NCBI GenBank assembly: GCA_030062745.1
Contig: CP099850.1
Span: 6,510,001 to 6,574,000 of the forward strand
DNA length: 64,000 nucleotides
Direction: 5' to 3'
From: Capitulum mitella
Lineage: Eukaryota; Arthropoda; Thecostraca; Pollicipedomorpha; Pollicipedidae
The first letter of the stretch is position 1. The number at the start of each line of letters is the position of its first letter. The notes under the pieces were generated by a model that saw only the letters and a list, made by a program, of their open reading frames with translations, did not search any database and was not told the origin of the DNA. Of this stretch, positions 44,426-56,314 are shown one piece after another. The position numbers and the translations under genes are program-made.

Positions 44426-44639
44426 CTGTCCAACAAAGAGGCAAGCTCGCGCGAGGCGCGGTGTTAGGTTATATCTGACTGCCCTATTAAGATATAACCG
44501 GATAACTAGGTCATAAGGTTATGACCTAATTAGGTTATGAGGCTCATTAGGTAATAGGGCATTATACTAATTAGTTTATTAGGTTACAACCTGACTAGAT
44601 TGTTTCTAAATAGGCCGTATTTAGATTTAGATAAAGGTA

Positions 44640-45270
44640 AAAGGTATTTAGATAACCCAATACCACGCTTCGTGGGACTTGACCTCTTTGTTAGACAGAG
44701 TTAAGTCCGATGGCACCCTCTTTTTGGCCTCTAGTATCCTATACCGCGCCTACGACGGGGTGTTGCGCCTTCGGCGCAACATATTTCCTTTGATATTTAT
44801 CTCTACGATCTTTTGCCTTACGATCTTTTGCTTACGATATTTTGCCGTACGATCTTTCGCCCCGCCCAGTAGATACTTTAGGCCTATTTGAATATAGCCT
44901 AATACCGCACTTTGCGCGACCTAACTTTTTTTTTAACAGAGCCAAGTCCGATTGCACTCTTTTATCGACCAGAGGCCTCCGGTATCGCATACCGCGCCGT
45001 CGGCGCGGGTTTGTGTCTTCGGCGCAGCATTTGGTCTTTGATTTTATCTCATACGATTTTTCCCTCCGGTCTTTTATTTTCGATCTTTCGCCATGCGATC
45101 TTTTAACCATCTACACAACAATGGCGTCTCTAATCTGAGGAGAAAATTATTTCAGTGGACCCACAGAACTTGAGCTCTGTGACGTCATGAATATTTGCGT
45201 TTGTCCCGTAGAATCTTTCTTTCAGCCTTGGATTCTGGCGTGGTGGTACACTTAGTAAACATTACCCATT
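44640..45270 (-). repeat. Repeat F, copy 4 (inverted)
   Basis: Reverse-complement match to copy 3, with GTTGCGCCTTCGGCGCAAC-type perfect palindromes, a run of ACGATCTTTTGCC repeats, and the CCTTGGATTCTGGCG end shared with copies 1-3. Confidence 0.6.
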
Positions 45271-45411
45271 TTTATTTCCTTTAATGCTCTGCTGAAGTAC
45301 TGGAGAAGACTCAGGGCATCGCCGAGATTCTGCTCATGAATGTGAGGCGGATCCCGGAGGCGCGTTCTATTCCTTTCCCTCGCCGGACGGGAGGGATGTT
45401 CACTCGCACCT

Positions 45412-45593
45412 AGAGGCGTCGATTTCTATAGATGACTGGGGGAAGGGGGCCGAGCCGAGGGCCCGACAACTTAGCATTCCTCCAAATGAGATTTCTCAAC
45501 GGATTTAACCTACTTTATTTTGACCAAGGAAAATTTACAAGTTCTTTGCCACTATTTATGAAATAAAATTTATCAGCATGCATGTATTTACAA

Positions 45594-45624
<31 letters not shown>

Positions 45625-45865
45625 TAGATAGATAGACAGATAGAAAATAGAAGGATAGATGCGTCGTTTTTGACTTTATTCTTTACTTCCTGCATGTCTC
45701 ACATATTTCGGTCATTCTTTTCGTTATTATTACTCATTTCCCTTTAAAAGTGACAAAAAGTATGGGGGGGGGCGCAACCAACATTGGAGGGGTCCAAATC
45801 AATATTGGGTTGGTCAGGACCCTCTTAAAAGAATACATACGACACCGTTGGCCATGGCCCTCTCG
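45412..45865 (+). repeat. Repeat G, copy 2
   Basis: Direct repeat of 44024..44425; both begin GAGGCGTCGATTTCT. A GA/GATA microsatellite (45595..45655) lies inside. The two G copies flank the inverted F copy 4. Confidence 0.55.
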
Positions 45866-46679
45866 AAAGAAAGCATATCGACATTCCTGCTCGCACCGAT
45901 GACGAGGGGAGGGGATGCAACCTCGCCATTTGGTCCCTAATTAAGCTAGCGCCCAGGGATGAAAAGCAATTGATAGCTGTGTGCTCAGGGAATCCAACGG
46001 TACCCGTCCAATCACGTCAGGTCAGCCATTGGCCTTGTAGGTCAGTTCAGATTTTATTCTTGGGAACCGTAAGTCGATTTTACGCAGTTAAAGAAGACAC
46101 ATTTGGGGCCAAAGAGGCCTCGAATCGTCCTCTGTACCATATCCGGTGCCAAAAATTGGTATGGGAGAGTTTTGAGGCCAAAAATGTCATCGAGATAATA
46201 GGCCTCGTTTTACCTTGAAAGATCATTTAACCATCTAAATTGATCTATTAGCATGTGTTCTACCATTCTGAACCGATTTTATACCAAATTTCACGGCGCT
46301 GTCGTGCGCCGTATTGCCATGCTTCCGGAAACACTATGTATTGAAGGCGTTCACGCCGTGGCTATTCTGCCCTCTCGTCAAAATTACTAAAACGGTGATA
46401 CACAATCACTTGTCAGGCGAAGTAAAACGCACTCATTTGAATAAGAACGGCAGTCACAGTGTCAGATACTTGGGATGTGGCATCCATCCCTTTCGCCTTC
46501 GTACCGTGACATGGGACGAGAGGGTGACAGATCGAATGGAAGCATTCGATGAAGTAATACGCAGTGGCCGCCAAAACGTCATTTAGGATCTGGCGGTCGG
46601 TCAGCCGCATAACAATACACATGGATGGTACTAAATATCGCAAACTATCAGTGCGATGTAGATGCCTGAAATCTCAAAC
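45866..46679. other. Intergenic, no gene recognised
   Basis: Short frames on both strands without recognisable motifs. Confidence 0.4.
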
Positions 46680-47625
46680 TGCTGCATGCTTTTTTCTCTG
46701 TACTTTAGATCTATGACAACGTAGCTGCATAGCTAATCGCCGATACAAGGCATGTAGCAGTGGCTGCCTGTCGGCTGGTCGGTGACAGTGCAGCTCACCT
46801 TGAAGTGTCGTAATACCGCAACCTACAAGGCCAGTTCAGACAGGCACAGTCTCAAGGTGAGTCATGATGTATTCTCCGCGTATCAGACACATTATGGGGT
46901 AGTTTATATCTCATTCCCGCTTTGTGAGCAGGCAGCAGCGAGCCGAATGTGCGGAAACGCATGTTAATTTCCGATACTTATCGACACCGATCGGCACATG
47001 CAACTATAGGTAAAAACAATGCGCCGAAATTTTGAAATCAAGATGAGTTTGAATAGACGAACTCAGGAAATATTCCGCTCGATGGTGTTGTATATATATA
47101 TATATGCTGAGTGCTGGGCAGGTTTTTGGATGCCGCTATACCGGCAACAGGTAACCATTCATTGCCAACTGCCGGTGCAGCGTTGTCCAAAAATCTGCCC
47201 AGCATGTATCGGGTGTAATATTCCCAGATTTCGTTGACTGAAACTCGTCTTGATTTCAAGCTTTCGACGAACTGTTTTTTTTTTAGCTATCGTGACGTAT
47301 GCAAATCGGTGTTGACTAATACCTGACGTTAACTTACGTTTGTAAATACTTGGCTCCCTCCTACCTGCTCATGCATCGGTGATTAGGCATAAACTACACA
47401 ATAATGATTCTAATATGCGGAGAATACATCGTAGCTCAATTTGAGACCGAACCTGTCTGAAATGGCCTCATAGGTTGCAGTATTACGGTACTTCAACACG
47501 AGCCGCACGACCGCCGACCATTCGATAGGCAGCCACCGCTACCCGCCCTCGCCTTGTATCGGCGATTGGCTATGCAGCTAAGTTGTCAGGAATCTAATGT
47601 AAAGAAAAAAACAGCATGCATTAGT
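46680..47625. repeat. Long fold-back palindrome, ~470-bp arms
   Basis: The left half, read in reverse complement, matches the right half in order: GCTGCATAGC(T/C)AATCGCCGATACAAGGC at the outer part, AATAC(C/T)GCAACCTA, CAGACAGG, GATGTATTCTCCGC, then GAAATCAAGA(T/C)GAGTTT and GCTGGGCAG(G/A)TTTTTGG towards a centre near 47150. The arms differ by substitutions and indels, most in the outer part. The matching open frames on opposite strands around 47040..47250 are a consequence of the symmetry. Confidence 0.8.
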
Positions 47626-48354
47626 TTGAGACCTCAGCCGTCCACAGGGGCCTGAGAGTTTGGGATATTTAGCACCATCTGCCTGGGTGTTGTACGGTAG
47701 CCGGCCGGACGCCAAACTCTCAACGTCAAAGCGGCTGCAGCAGTAAAAATGCCGTTGTCACACTTTTTCGGACTGATGTGTTCCAGGTAGTTTATAGATC
47801 CTCGGGCGTGTCAAAACAGTCTTTTTTAGTCAAAAAGAGCAAAAAATGCGAAAAATATTCAAAAGGTGACGCATTCACGAGCAAAAATGCCACATTTGGG
47901 ACAAAATTGACCATTTTTCAGGGAAAAAGCTCATTTCTCGGACAAAAAACTGAAATGAAACATTGAGAGGCCCATTCTAGAGGAAAACTGGATTGCCTTC
48001 GGGGAAAGATGAACTCGTTTGCTTTCGGATAGCTAATTTTCGGGAAAGGGTATCTTTTTTGGCAGTAAGAGTCTTTTGTCAATGAAAGATATTTTGGACG
48101 TTTGGTAATCTTTTTAAAAATGTCTAACCCACTTCCACATCTAAGTGGCTTTTTGGATAACCAGAGGCCGTTTCGGAAGATCAGTGGCCTTTAAACCTTT
48201 ATTCCTGTATCGGGGGAGGAAGGGCTTCAGAACCCGTTCGATTTTTGCTCGTCATTTCCAAGGTTTTTTGTCAAGTAACTCCACGAATCATGTTCACTTT
48301 TACAATCCATTTTTTCCACCAGTTATGTCAAATTTCCATCATTTTATTTTGTCC
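47626..48354. other. Intergenic, no gene recognised
   Basis: AT-rich with runs of T and A; no motif-bearing frame. Confidence 0.4.
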
Positions 48355-50140
48355 CTCCCCCAGGGGTGAAACAAGACCAGGTTATTTTTTGGGGGGAAAC
48401 ACCTCGAGGCACCTCCTGATCAGGACGTTTTTGGTACTGTTGAGGAAAGAAGAAGAATGGATGTCAAAAGGGCTTTTGGAGATAGAACTTTAAACTCCAC
48501 GAGTGTACAGGTATAAAGCTGGAAAACAAGGCAAAAATATTTTTGTTTCAGATCATTTCACAAGACCAGTCCAACGTGGTAACATAAAATTTGGTTTATG
48601 TAAATATTTTTGGAGGTGATTTGAAGAATGAGCCGTCCGGAACATATAACTCAGCAAAGTGTCCTGTATTTGTGTCTCACTTTTCAGGTCGGTAATCAGA
48701 CCGATTCACGGAGCTATGACCTAATGTCTATTCGTATATCCTAATTCATGATGTTCATTTACGGAACTTTTAGGGATATAGTGAATTCAAATGACTGGAA
48801 TTGTTTTCAAGCATTATGAAGTAAGCTCGATGCCATTTGACGTGACTTTGAGGTCATGTGAGGTCATTTGAGGACAAAGGTCGCAAGTTGACGTGGTGAA
48901 CATGCGGCCATGACAGTCCCATTTTTATGTCCCTGGCGGCGCCTATACCAACATCAGGCAACAGCGTAATGCACTTTATACCGCTGAAGTATAAAATGAC
49001 TAGTAAAAGTTGAAAGATCATGAGGTCACTGTGTCGTAAGAGGAACCATCCCATCTGGAGCGCCGAAGCGCAACCTGGAGGCGCTGCCGCTAGGGCAGTA
49101 AAAGCCGCGGCCGAGACGGCCGCCAGGCGGCGGCAAGGGCTGTGTCCAAGCAATGCGGCCGCCAGGTAGTATCCTCGGTTGCAATCCGGTTATCGTGGCG
49201 CTCTGCACCGTGGCATCTCTGGGGTAGGTCCTTGAACGTTGGGCTGAAGAGGGCAATGTTATTTAGGAGATGGGGAACTTCCCGATACAGCGCTACCGCT
49301 TGAGTAAGGATCACAGGCTCAGCCAAAGAGGGGCCTGGTGGCCCAGGCTCCCTTTAACCCGCATTTTTGTGAAAACCATGTCGCATCGTCTTCCCGGCTG
49401 GCGGTTTTTGTATGACCAGTTTACACTGAGTCTCCCCCCTCTCAAGAAAATTCTGGCTCCGCCCGTGCTAAGGATTACGTCGAATTGCGTTCGTTTTGCA
49501 ACCTCTTTGAGACTCGTAAATTGCTTTTTCTGGTACGTCATTTGTTACATTCAGTAAACATCCGTGAGAATGTCATATATCCCTCCTTCATGCGGGGTCC
49601 CGAAGCTGCTCTACGGTGAAAGAACAATCAGCCGGCCGGGCTGCATGCAACAACAGTGTTGCAGGCGATGCATAGCTTTGTTGTGTCTGTCGATTAGGAC
49701 CCATCACCGACTGCGCGTTTGGCCAGCGTGTCGTTGGAGAGGGAGAGTCGGGAGCCTAGGACTCTTCAATAAAAGTTAAAAATAAACCTTTTTAGCTCAG
49801 TTGGAAGAAATATATTACCCCTATTCTCAAAGCCACGTGAACGTCTATGCTATTTTTTTTTCTAAACGTATGGGTCGAAGGAAAGGTCTAGTTAAAAAGT
49901 TCTCGATTTATGCCAGTTGCATCAGAACTGGTCCATAAACATTAAAGTTATACCAAGTGAAAAATATCCGCTTTCAGGCCTCTTTTTGCCCCGTATCCAC
50001 CCCTTACAGGAGTTTTAAAAGTTCTTCTGATAAAAACATAGTTTACAAATCGATTGCCGTTCGTTCCGATCAAATGGGATAAGCAGTTCTTGAGATCCCG
50101 GGGGGGGGGACGGATAAGCCCCCATATAGGAATGCGCCTC
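48355..50140 (+). mobile_element. Family C element, old copy split by foreign DNA (C3)
   Basis: 48355..49010 and 49790..50140 align in order with the left-middle and right parts of C1: TTTTTGGGAGGCACCTC-like block, CACGGAGCTATGACCTAA, CATGACAGT..ATGTCCCTGGC, then CGTGAACG, ATGCCAGTT.CATC, AATCGATTGCCGTT and the right-hand G/C-run. The TTAA ends are no longer recognisable. About 780 bases (49011..49789) with no match to the family sit in the break, including a GC-rich stretch at 49040..49200 of unknown origin. Confidence 0.55.
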
Positions 50141-52619
50141 AACGTTATGGATACCGAAATAGAGTTATAGACTGGCGGTCTGTAATGAATCTGATTTAAA
50201 GGCCCCAAGTTTAAAACAGTCTCCTGACAGGGCTGATAGTCATGAACTCTTTTGAAGCCCCAAAAATCTCCTGAATTGCTCCAGTACTTTTTGCATGAAT
50301 TAGCCGGGACCCTTTTATCTTTTTATTATGCTGCACCCTCCTCAACATGGCTGAGCCTTTCACGGCGTCGTGGAGGCTGGTGCTGTCACCGAGACGGTTA
50401 CGTTACTGAAAATGCCTAGGTAACTTAAAAGGTCTACGACCGGAATCTAAGACATCATATCCTTTGGTACCTCGAAAAAATTTTTGGCCTAAAAAAATTC
50501 TCTCGATTTTTTAAGATAACTTACTGGGCAGCCAAAGGGCTCTTTAAAGAACCATACGATACCGTTGTCTAAAGGCCCAGAACAACATGTTAACCGTCAT
50601 AGGGGAGCCCAGATCTTGTTTACGACAGTGTGGATCATTTTGCGGAACGAAACACCCTTTTTGGTGTTTGAGTGTTTTGCTAGTTCCGGGCAGACATGAG
50701 TATGAAAATCGGATCAGGGACAGGCGAGCGGATTTTTAGGGTTTTGGGAGTCCTTTTCTGGTGTTACGGTCTTTATTGGAATTTTTCAGTGTTCTTTCAA
50801 GCAAAAAAGTCCCAACATTCGTGCTAAATTCTGGGGTATCTAAATGGCAAATGACGTGTTATGAAGGCGAAATAAACATGCTGAACGCGTCAAACATTGC
50901 GCACTGGCTTGCTATTTACAAACGATTCTTAAAGACAACGCAATCTTATAATCAAGTGCAGCCTGATTTTCTGCCTAATCTCAGCAGGCCGCCACATCAC
51001 TTACTCGTATCTCAAACACCGTCGTCGCGATGCTGTCGAATACTAATAGACAGCATTTCTGGCAATCGCGGCATCAGTTCGCGGACCCTTTGTCGACGAC
51101 GCACGCACACATCGAGAGAGAAACTCGCACCCCTTCCCCCGCTCCGTGAAAAAACTCTGGCTGCTCCATGCGACTGACCCACATGCAGTCTTTTATCAGT
51201 CGGCGTATCAAGCGGTGGTATTATCTCGCTTCGCTCGACTGACATTGGCTGTCTCGTAACTTGAAATGATGCGCTAGCTCTGCGTTATTTAATGCAACAC
51301 AAGTAAACTGCAAACTGTTTTGAGAGCCGCCAATGGCTGTTGCATGCTTGTGTTGCGTCGTGGATGCAGCTCAATGCACTCTGCCTGGATCTGCCTGGTT
51401 TACAATGCATTTAACTGGCTGCTGTTGCCAGCCCTTTTTACCATGTAAAACCGGAACATGCATATTTTACGTTCATTGGGTAGAGACCAGTGACTCCAAA
51501 ATCTTGATCGCAATCATTCCGAAGTCTGTTCTTTTTCCAAAGGAAAAATGCATAGAATGCCGCTTCAGTCTAACGTTTGTGCAACTCGCTTGTTCTTTTT
51601 CCAAAGGAAAAGAACAGCCCATCTATTGACAACTGATCTAAAATAGAAAGTGTTAGTGCTTATTTCAATGGTCCGTCCTTTCAGGTGTTGCAATGAGAGG
51701 CCCATACATTTCACCCAAAAGAAATAGCCAGTAACGACTGTTGTCTCCACATTACAGTCGTCGGATCACCATGCACTCCTTGTTCCTCTGCCAAAGAGAA
51801 AAACAGAGTAAAAACGCACCTGAAAAATTGCACTAGTGGTTTATTTGGCCACGAATCATGATAGTTATTGCCACATACCGCCGTGCGCCATAACCACTTC
51901 GTTGTGAAGCTGCCCCATTCTCGGACGCAGCCTGGATGATACCAACTCGTTTGTCCAACATCTGATATGATTTGCCGGTTTCAGTGAGCCAAGATGACGG
52001 CTGCTTTCGCAGTCTGGAACGGTCCGATACACGAGACATGTCCCAAGTTATCTGAATTCAGTGTTTCCAGTATCCCGCTGTGTGCGTCCCACGCAGTAAT
52101 CCGAGCCCGCTTTGGGATGTCACAATGTTGGCACGACGCTACTGGAAGCTCGAGCACCGAACGTCTGCACAAACGTACCTGAGTAAAATCTTCAACCGTT
52201 GGCATCACGTTCTTACTTGGACTCTGAGTGGGGAATTCCTGCTTCAGTACTCCTGGCTCAGGGCGACGATGCATGGTAACATAAAACAGCGTAACAAGCA
52301 GTCATCCACGTGCCGACACACATTTTCGCTTCTTTAACAGACATTCCCGTGCTCACGAAATGAGTCAAATACAATCGCTGATATGCCATAAGATCACACA
52401 CTTGGCGTACAGAGTTTCATCCAGAAGACTTGAATCTGATGCCAATACACCTTCTGATGCATAATCTGTCCGATCGATAATCCGCCTCTAAATCTGATAA
52501 ACCGAGCCCCAATCACGCCTGGTGAGCTCGTAACAACCCAACGTCTCACGCACGAGCACTTTTGGCGAATGGTTCATCGTGCTACCCTGTCGGCTTTGAC
52601 TGACGGTCGGCACGCACGG
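50141..52619. other. Intergenic, no gene recognised
   Basis: About 2.5 kb. Open frames up to 138 codons show no known motif. The part next to 52619 is the 3' flank of the minus-strand DUF229 gene. Confidence 0.4.
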
Positions 52620-55600
52620 TCAGCGTCGCGGCGGCTTCCAGGCCGCCGTCGGCACGTCGCGCCCGGCGGCCGACGACTGCGACGGCCCGGACCCGACCGG
52701 CATCGACGGCGAAGGCACACCTCGCCGGCCAATCGTTCCGTCGCGCGGCCGAGCCGCTCCGCCGGCAGAGGGCGCGGTCCGACGCGGGATCGGCCGCCCG
52801 GCGGCGCCGCAGTGGCAGTACCGCTCCAGGTGATGGTCCTGGACGCACCAGACCTTGTGGCCGTACCGGTCCAGCCGCGACACGGAGCCGCTCAGGGTGA
52901 GGTCAGCGCCGTCGCCGAGCAGGGTGGCCTCCAGCCGCGCCCCGCCCGGCTGCGTTTGCAGCTGCACGGTCGCCACTTGGTGCAGGTAGCGGTTGGCCTG
53001 GGGCGGTTTCACTGACGGCTGGTGCGCCACGCGCGCCTGCAGCACGCGCCCCAGCCGCAGCCGAGCGCACTGCGGTGCGGCGCGCAGCTGTTCATTTACG
53101 GCGCGCACCACCGCCGCGGCGGCCAGCAGCGCGCGCCGGTCGTCGGTCGCGATGGTCTCCGGATGTAAGCACGTGCAGTAGTGCTCCGGCACCAGGGCGT
53201 CGCTGCAGCGCCGGTTCGGCGAGACTCGCGTGAAGAGGCTGACGCTGGAGGCGTTCTGGGCGGCCGGCCGGCTGTCGGCGGCGCCCAGCGTCTCCTCGGG
53301 CCGCAGCAGGTCCAGCAGCGTGCGGTGCACGTCCAGGAAGGTGGTCAGCCGGTTCTGGTTGACGCGCAGGTTGTCGAACGCGGCCGGGTAGCGGCGTCGC
53401 AGCCAGCGCGGGAAGTACAGACTCATGAGAGGCAGGCGCTCCTCCATGCCGCCGATGAAAGTCAGGCGCTCCGCCCCCCAGCGCAAGCCGTGGTCGCCCA
53501 TTGTGACGAGCACAGTGTTGTTGAGCGCGCCGCTGCTGTACAGAGTCTCCAGTACCTGTTGGTAGGGCTCGTCTAAGAAATACGGCATATTGAAGACGTC
53601 GTGCGTGTAGGTGGATTGGGCTATGAACGCCCAGTACGGAAGGTCCGCCATGCGCAGACCGAGGTCTTGCGCATACTTGAAGGTGAACATGTAGCTGTTA
53701 CGTGCGCCCTCACACAGGTACATATTCGTGTTTTTCCGGTAGGCGATGTATTTGTCGGACAGCAGGTTGGTGGGCCGAGTGTAATAGTCCGTCGGTTGTT
53801 GTACGAAGCCTTTCCGGAGGTAGTTGAAGGTGCCAAAGGCGGGGGAGTCCTCGGCCAGAGCCGTGCGGTAGCCGGCCCGTTTGAATGAGCGCCACATGAA
53901 CGGACAGCCGTCCAGAGGGTCCTCGCGCAGGTTGGGCGCGCAGGCGGGCTGCAGCTTCTCCGCCTTCATACCGGTCAGCAGCGGCACCACGTTGGGCCAA
54001 GTGTTGTCGCCGACCTTGTTGAAGCCGCCCAGCTCGAACGCCTCCATGCGTTCGCCGAGGAGACGGCGCGAGCGCGGGAACCAGCGCAGGAACTGCAGCC
54101 GCGACAGCGAGTCGAACATGAAGATCATCACGCTGAGGGTGACGTCCTGCGGGCCGCGGCGCCGACTGGCCGCCTCCAGCCGCGGCCGCAGCGGCACGAA
54201 GTGGTAGAAGTCGCGATAGACGGTGGTGCCGTTGAGGACGCACTGTACCTCTACGCCGTCAGCCTTGGACGGGGTGTAGCTGTTGACCAGGTTCTGGCAT
54301 GGTGTCGACCAGCTGCGGCGAAGGGAAACGTCAGAAAGTGCGATGGAGCCCCACAGTGCTCGTATGAGTCAGTGTGAGCGTGAAATGAAAAAAAAACTGA
54401 AGAGGACAAGAAATCTACTTTTTGATGTAATTATGTTCTGGAAATAGCGAGAACACTGTTTCAGGTATTTTTGTACCCATTTTTAATAAGCTGGTCGTTG
54501 TTTTAAAAGGGGGCCTTTTGCCTTAAAAAAGCGCTTGCTTGTAATTTTTGTCTCCCGATGAGGAGTAAGTTCGAATTAAACACCACTAACTCAAAATGCT
54601 TGACTCAGTGTAGTTAATAAATGACATTATCTTTGGCCGTAGACATGCTGGCTTCTACGATTCTTTTCTATGACAACACTTCAACACTAATCATTTTTCA
54701 GTCATGGTGGTCCCAAATGAGTACTTTTTGTAAAAACGGAGCAGCATTACAACAGCCCTTGAGCGTGTCCTCCTGTATCGTTAGATCGAGTGCGGCCTGG
54801 ATTGACTGAGTGACTGCGGTTTGGATGTACGCTATGATGTTTTACTGAGGTCACTATCGTATTTTAGTTCTTAATGTGATAGATCAGTTGGTTAATGACC
54901 GACCCATTCACTGCTGTTGCAGTGTGTAATACCTGAGCAATTCAGTACATGTGCTACATCTGCAGCCTATCTTGTATGCGAAAAAGTTTTTCGCTTCCAT
55001 GACGTTATCGTCTGCTAGCAAATCCGTGCATGGTTACGAGGGTAAACGTGGCTTTATGAGGGATCGGCACCATGTCAAATGATGCAACTGTAAGACGCCG
55101 AAGGGTGCTAAAGAGCGGCGCGTGCAGATAACAGGCTGTAAGCATTCGCACGCCGAGGAACTACCAATTAATTCAATACGCAGCATTCGAGTGTCTAGAG
55201 AAGAAAAGTCATGACAATGGTCAGCAAAGTTGCGTGAACACTGCAGCTTTTTCATGTCGAACATAAATCGTTTTCTAGTTTGTGTTTGTTTTCGGGCACT
55301 ATGAACGACACACGCCAAAAAATTGGTCTATATGTTTATGAGAATGGGTGATTTGGGATTATCATGACTTGAAATTACATCTAGACGTCGACGAAATTTG
55401 TAGCAAAATATGGCATCCTTTTTGGAAACCAGACGGAGTCAAAATATGCGAGGTTAGTGGGATTTAAATAAACTGATGGCTCGTTAGAAAACAAGCAATT
55501 GCTAAAAATACACATCATCAGGGGTAAAATGATCGCTTTGAGTAAAACGCCGATTTTGCGATACCAAGCAACTTTCAAAAGTATCAAAGACACATTTTCC

Positions 55601-56257
55601 TGACGCCTGCGGAAGCCACATAAAACATTTTATACACAAAGCATTTTATAGTCTTTCCATCTTCTCGACTTTACTGTATCCATGTCAACCTCCGGAGGCT
55701 CTCATAAACGATGCCACTTTTTCCTGACCAGCTGAAGGAGACAGTATCTAGGGTCATTTCGGTTATTTTTGTAGCTGAACATGCATTGTTGGCTGGATTT
55801 GCACACGATCAAACGTCGTTAAGAAGCATTATTTACTTCATACCCGCGGAAAACAGTTAAACATAGCGTTTCTTGCAAGGGATTACTACAGTCCCCAAAA
55901 TGGCCAATGCTGCGGAACCATACAGCTTTGTTCAAGGCAACGTTCACTGGAACTAGCGCACAGTAGTTACTAACGAAACTTTGGCGTATCTCTCGGCTAT
56001 TGTGAAGTTGACGACGTCATTGCTCCAATAGATGTCTCGCGTACAGCAGGAGACTGTGGTCAGCGGGGGCCTGAAATAAATCCAGTTTGCTGTGAGCAGC
56101 GTGGAGATGCACTGCTGCGAGAGCCTAACAAACACTACAGAATGCTGTTACGGGGAAATGACACGCGTTTTCCTCGAAGAAACAAAATGACATTTGAACA
56201 CGTATTAATGCTAATCGTCTTCCGATGTATATAATGCATATACGATATACATCTCCG

Positions 56258-56314
<57 letters not shown>

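Noticed and set aside
49026..49326. GC-rich minus-strand frames within the break in C3
   Set aside because: No recognisable domain, overlapping frames, and no splice sites; may be a gene fragment, but unsupported.
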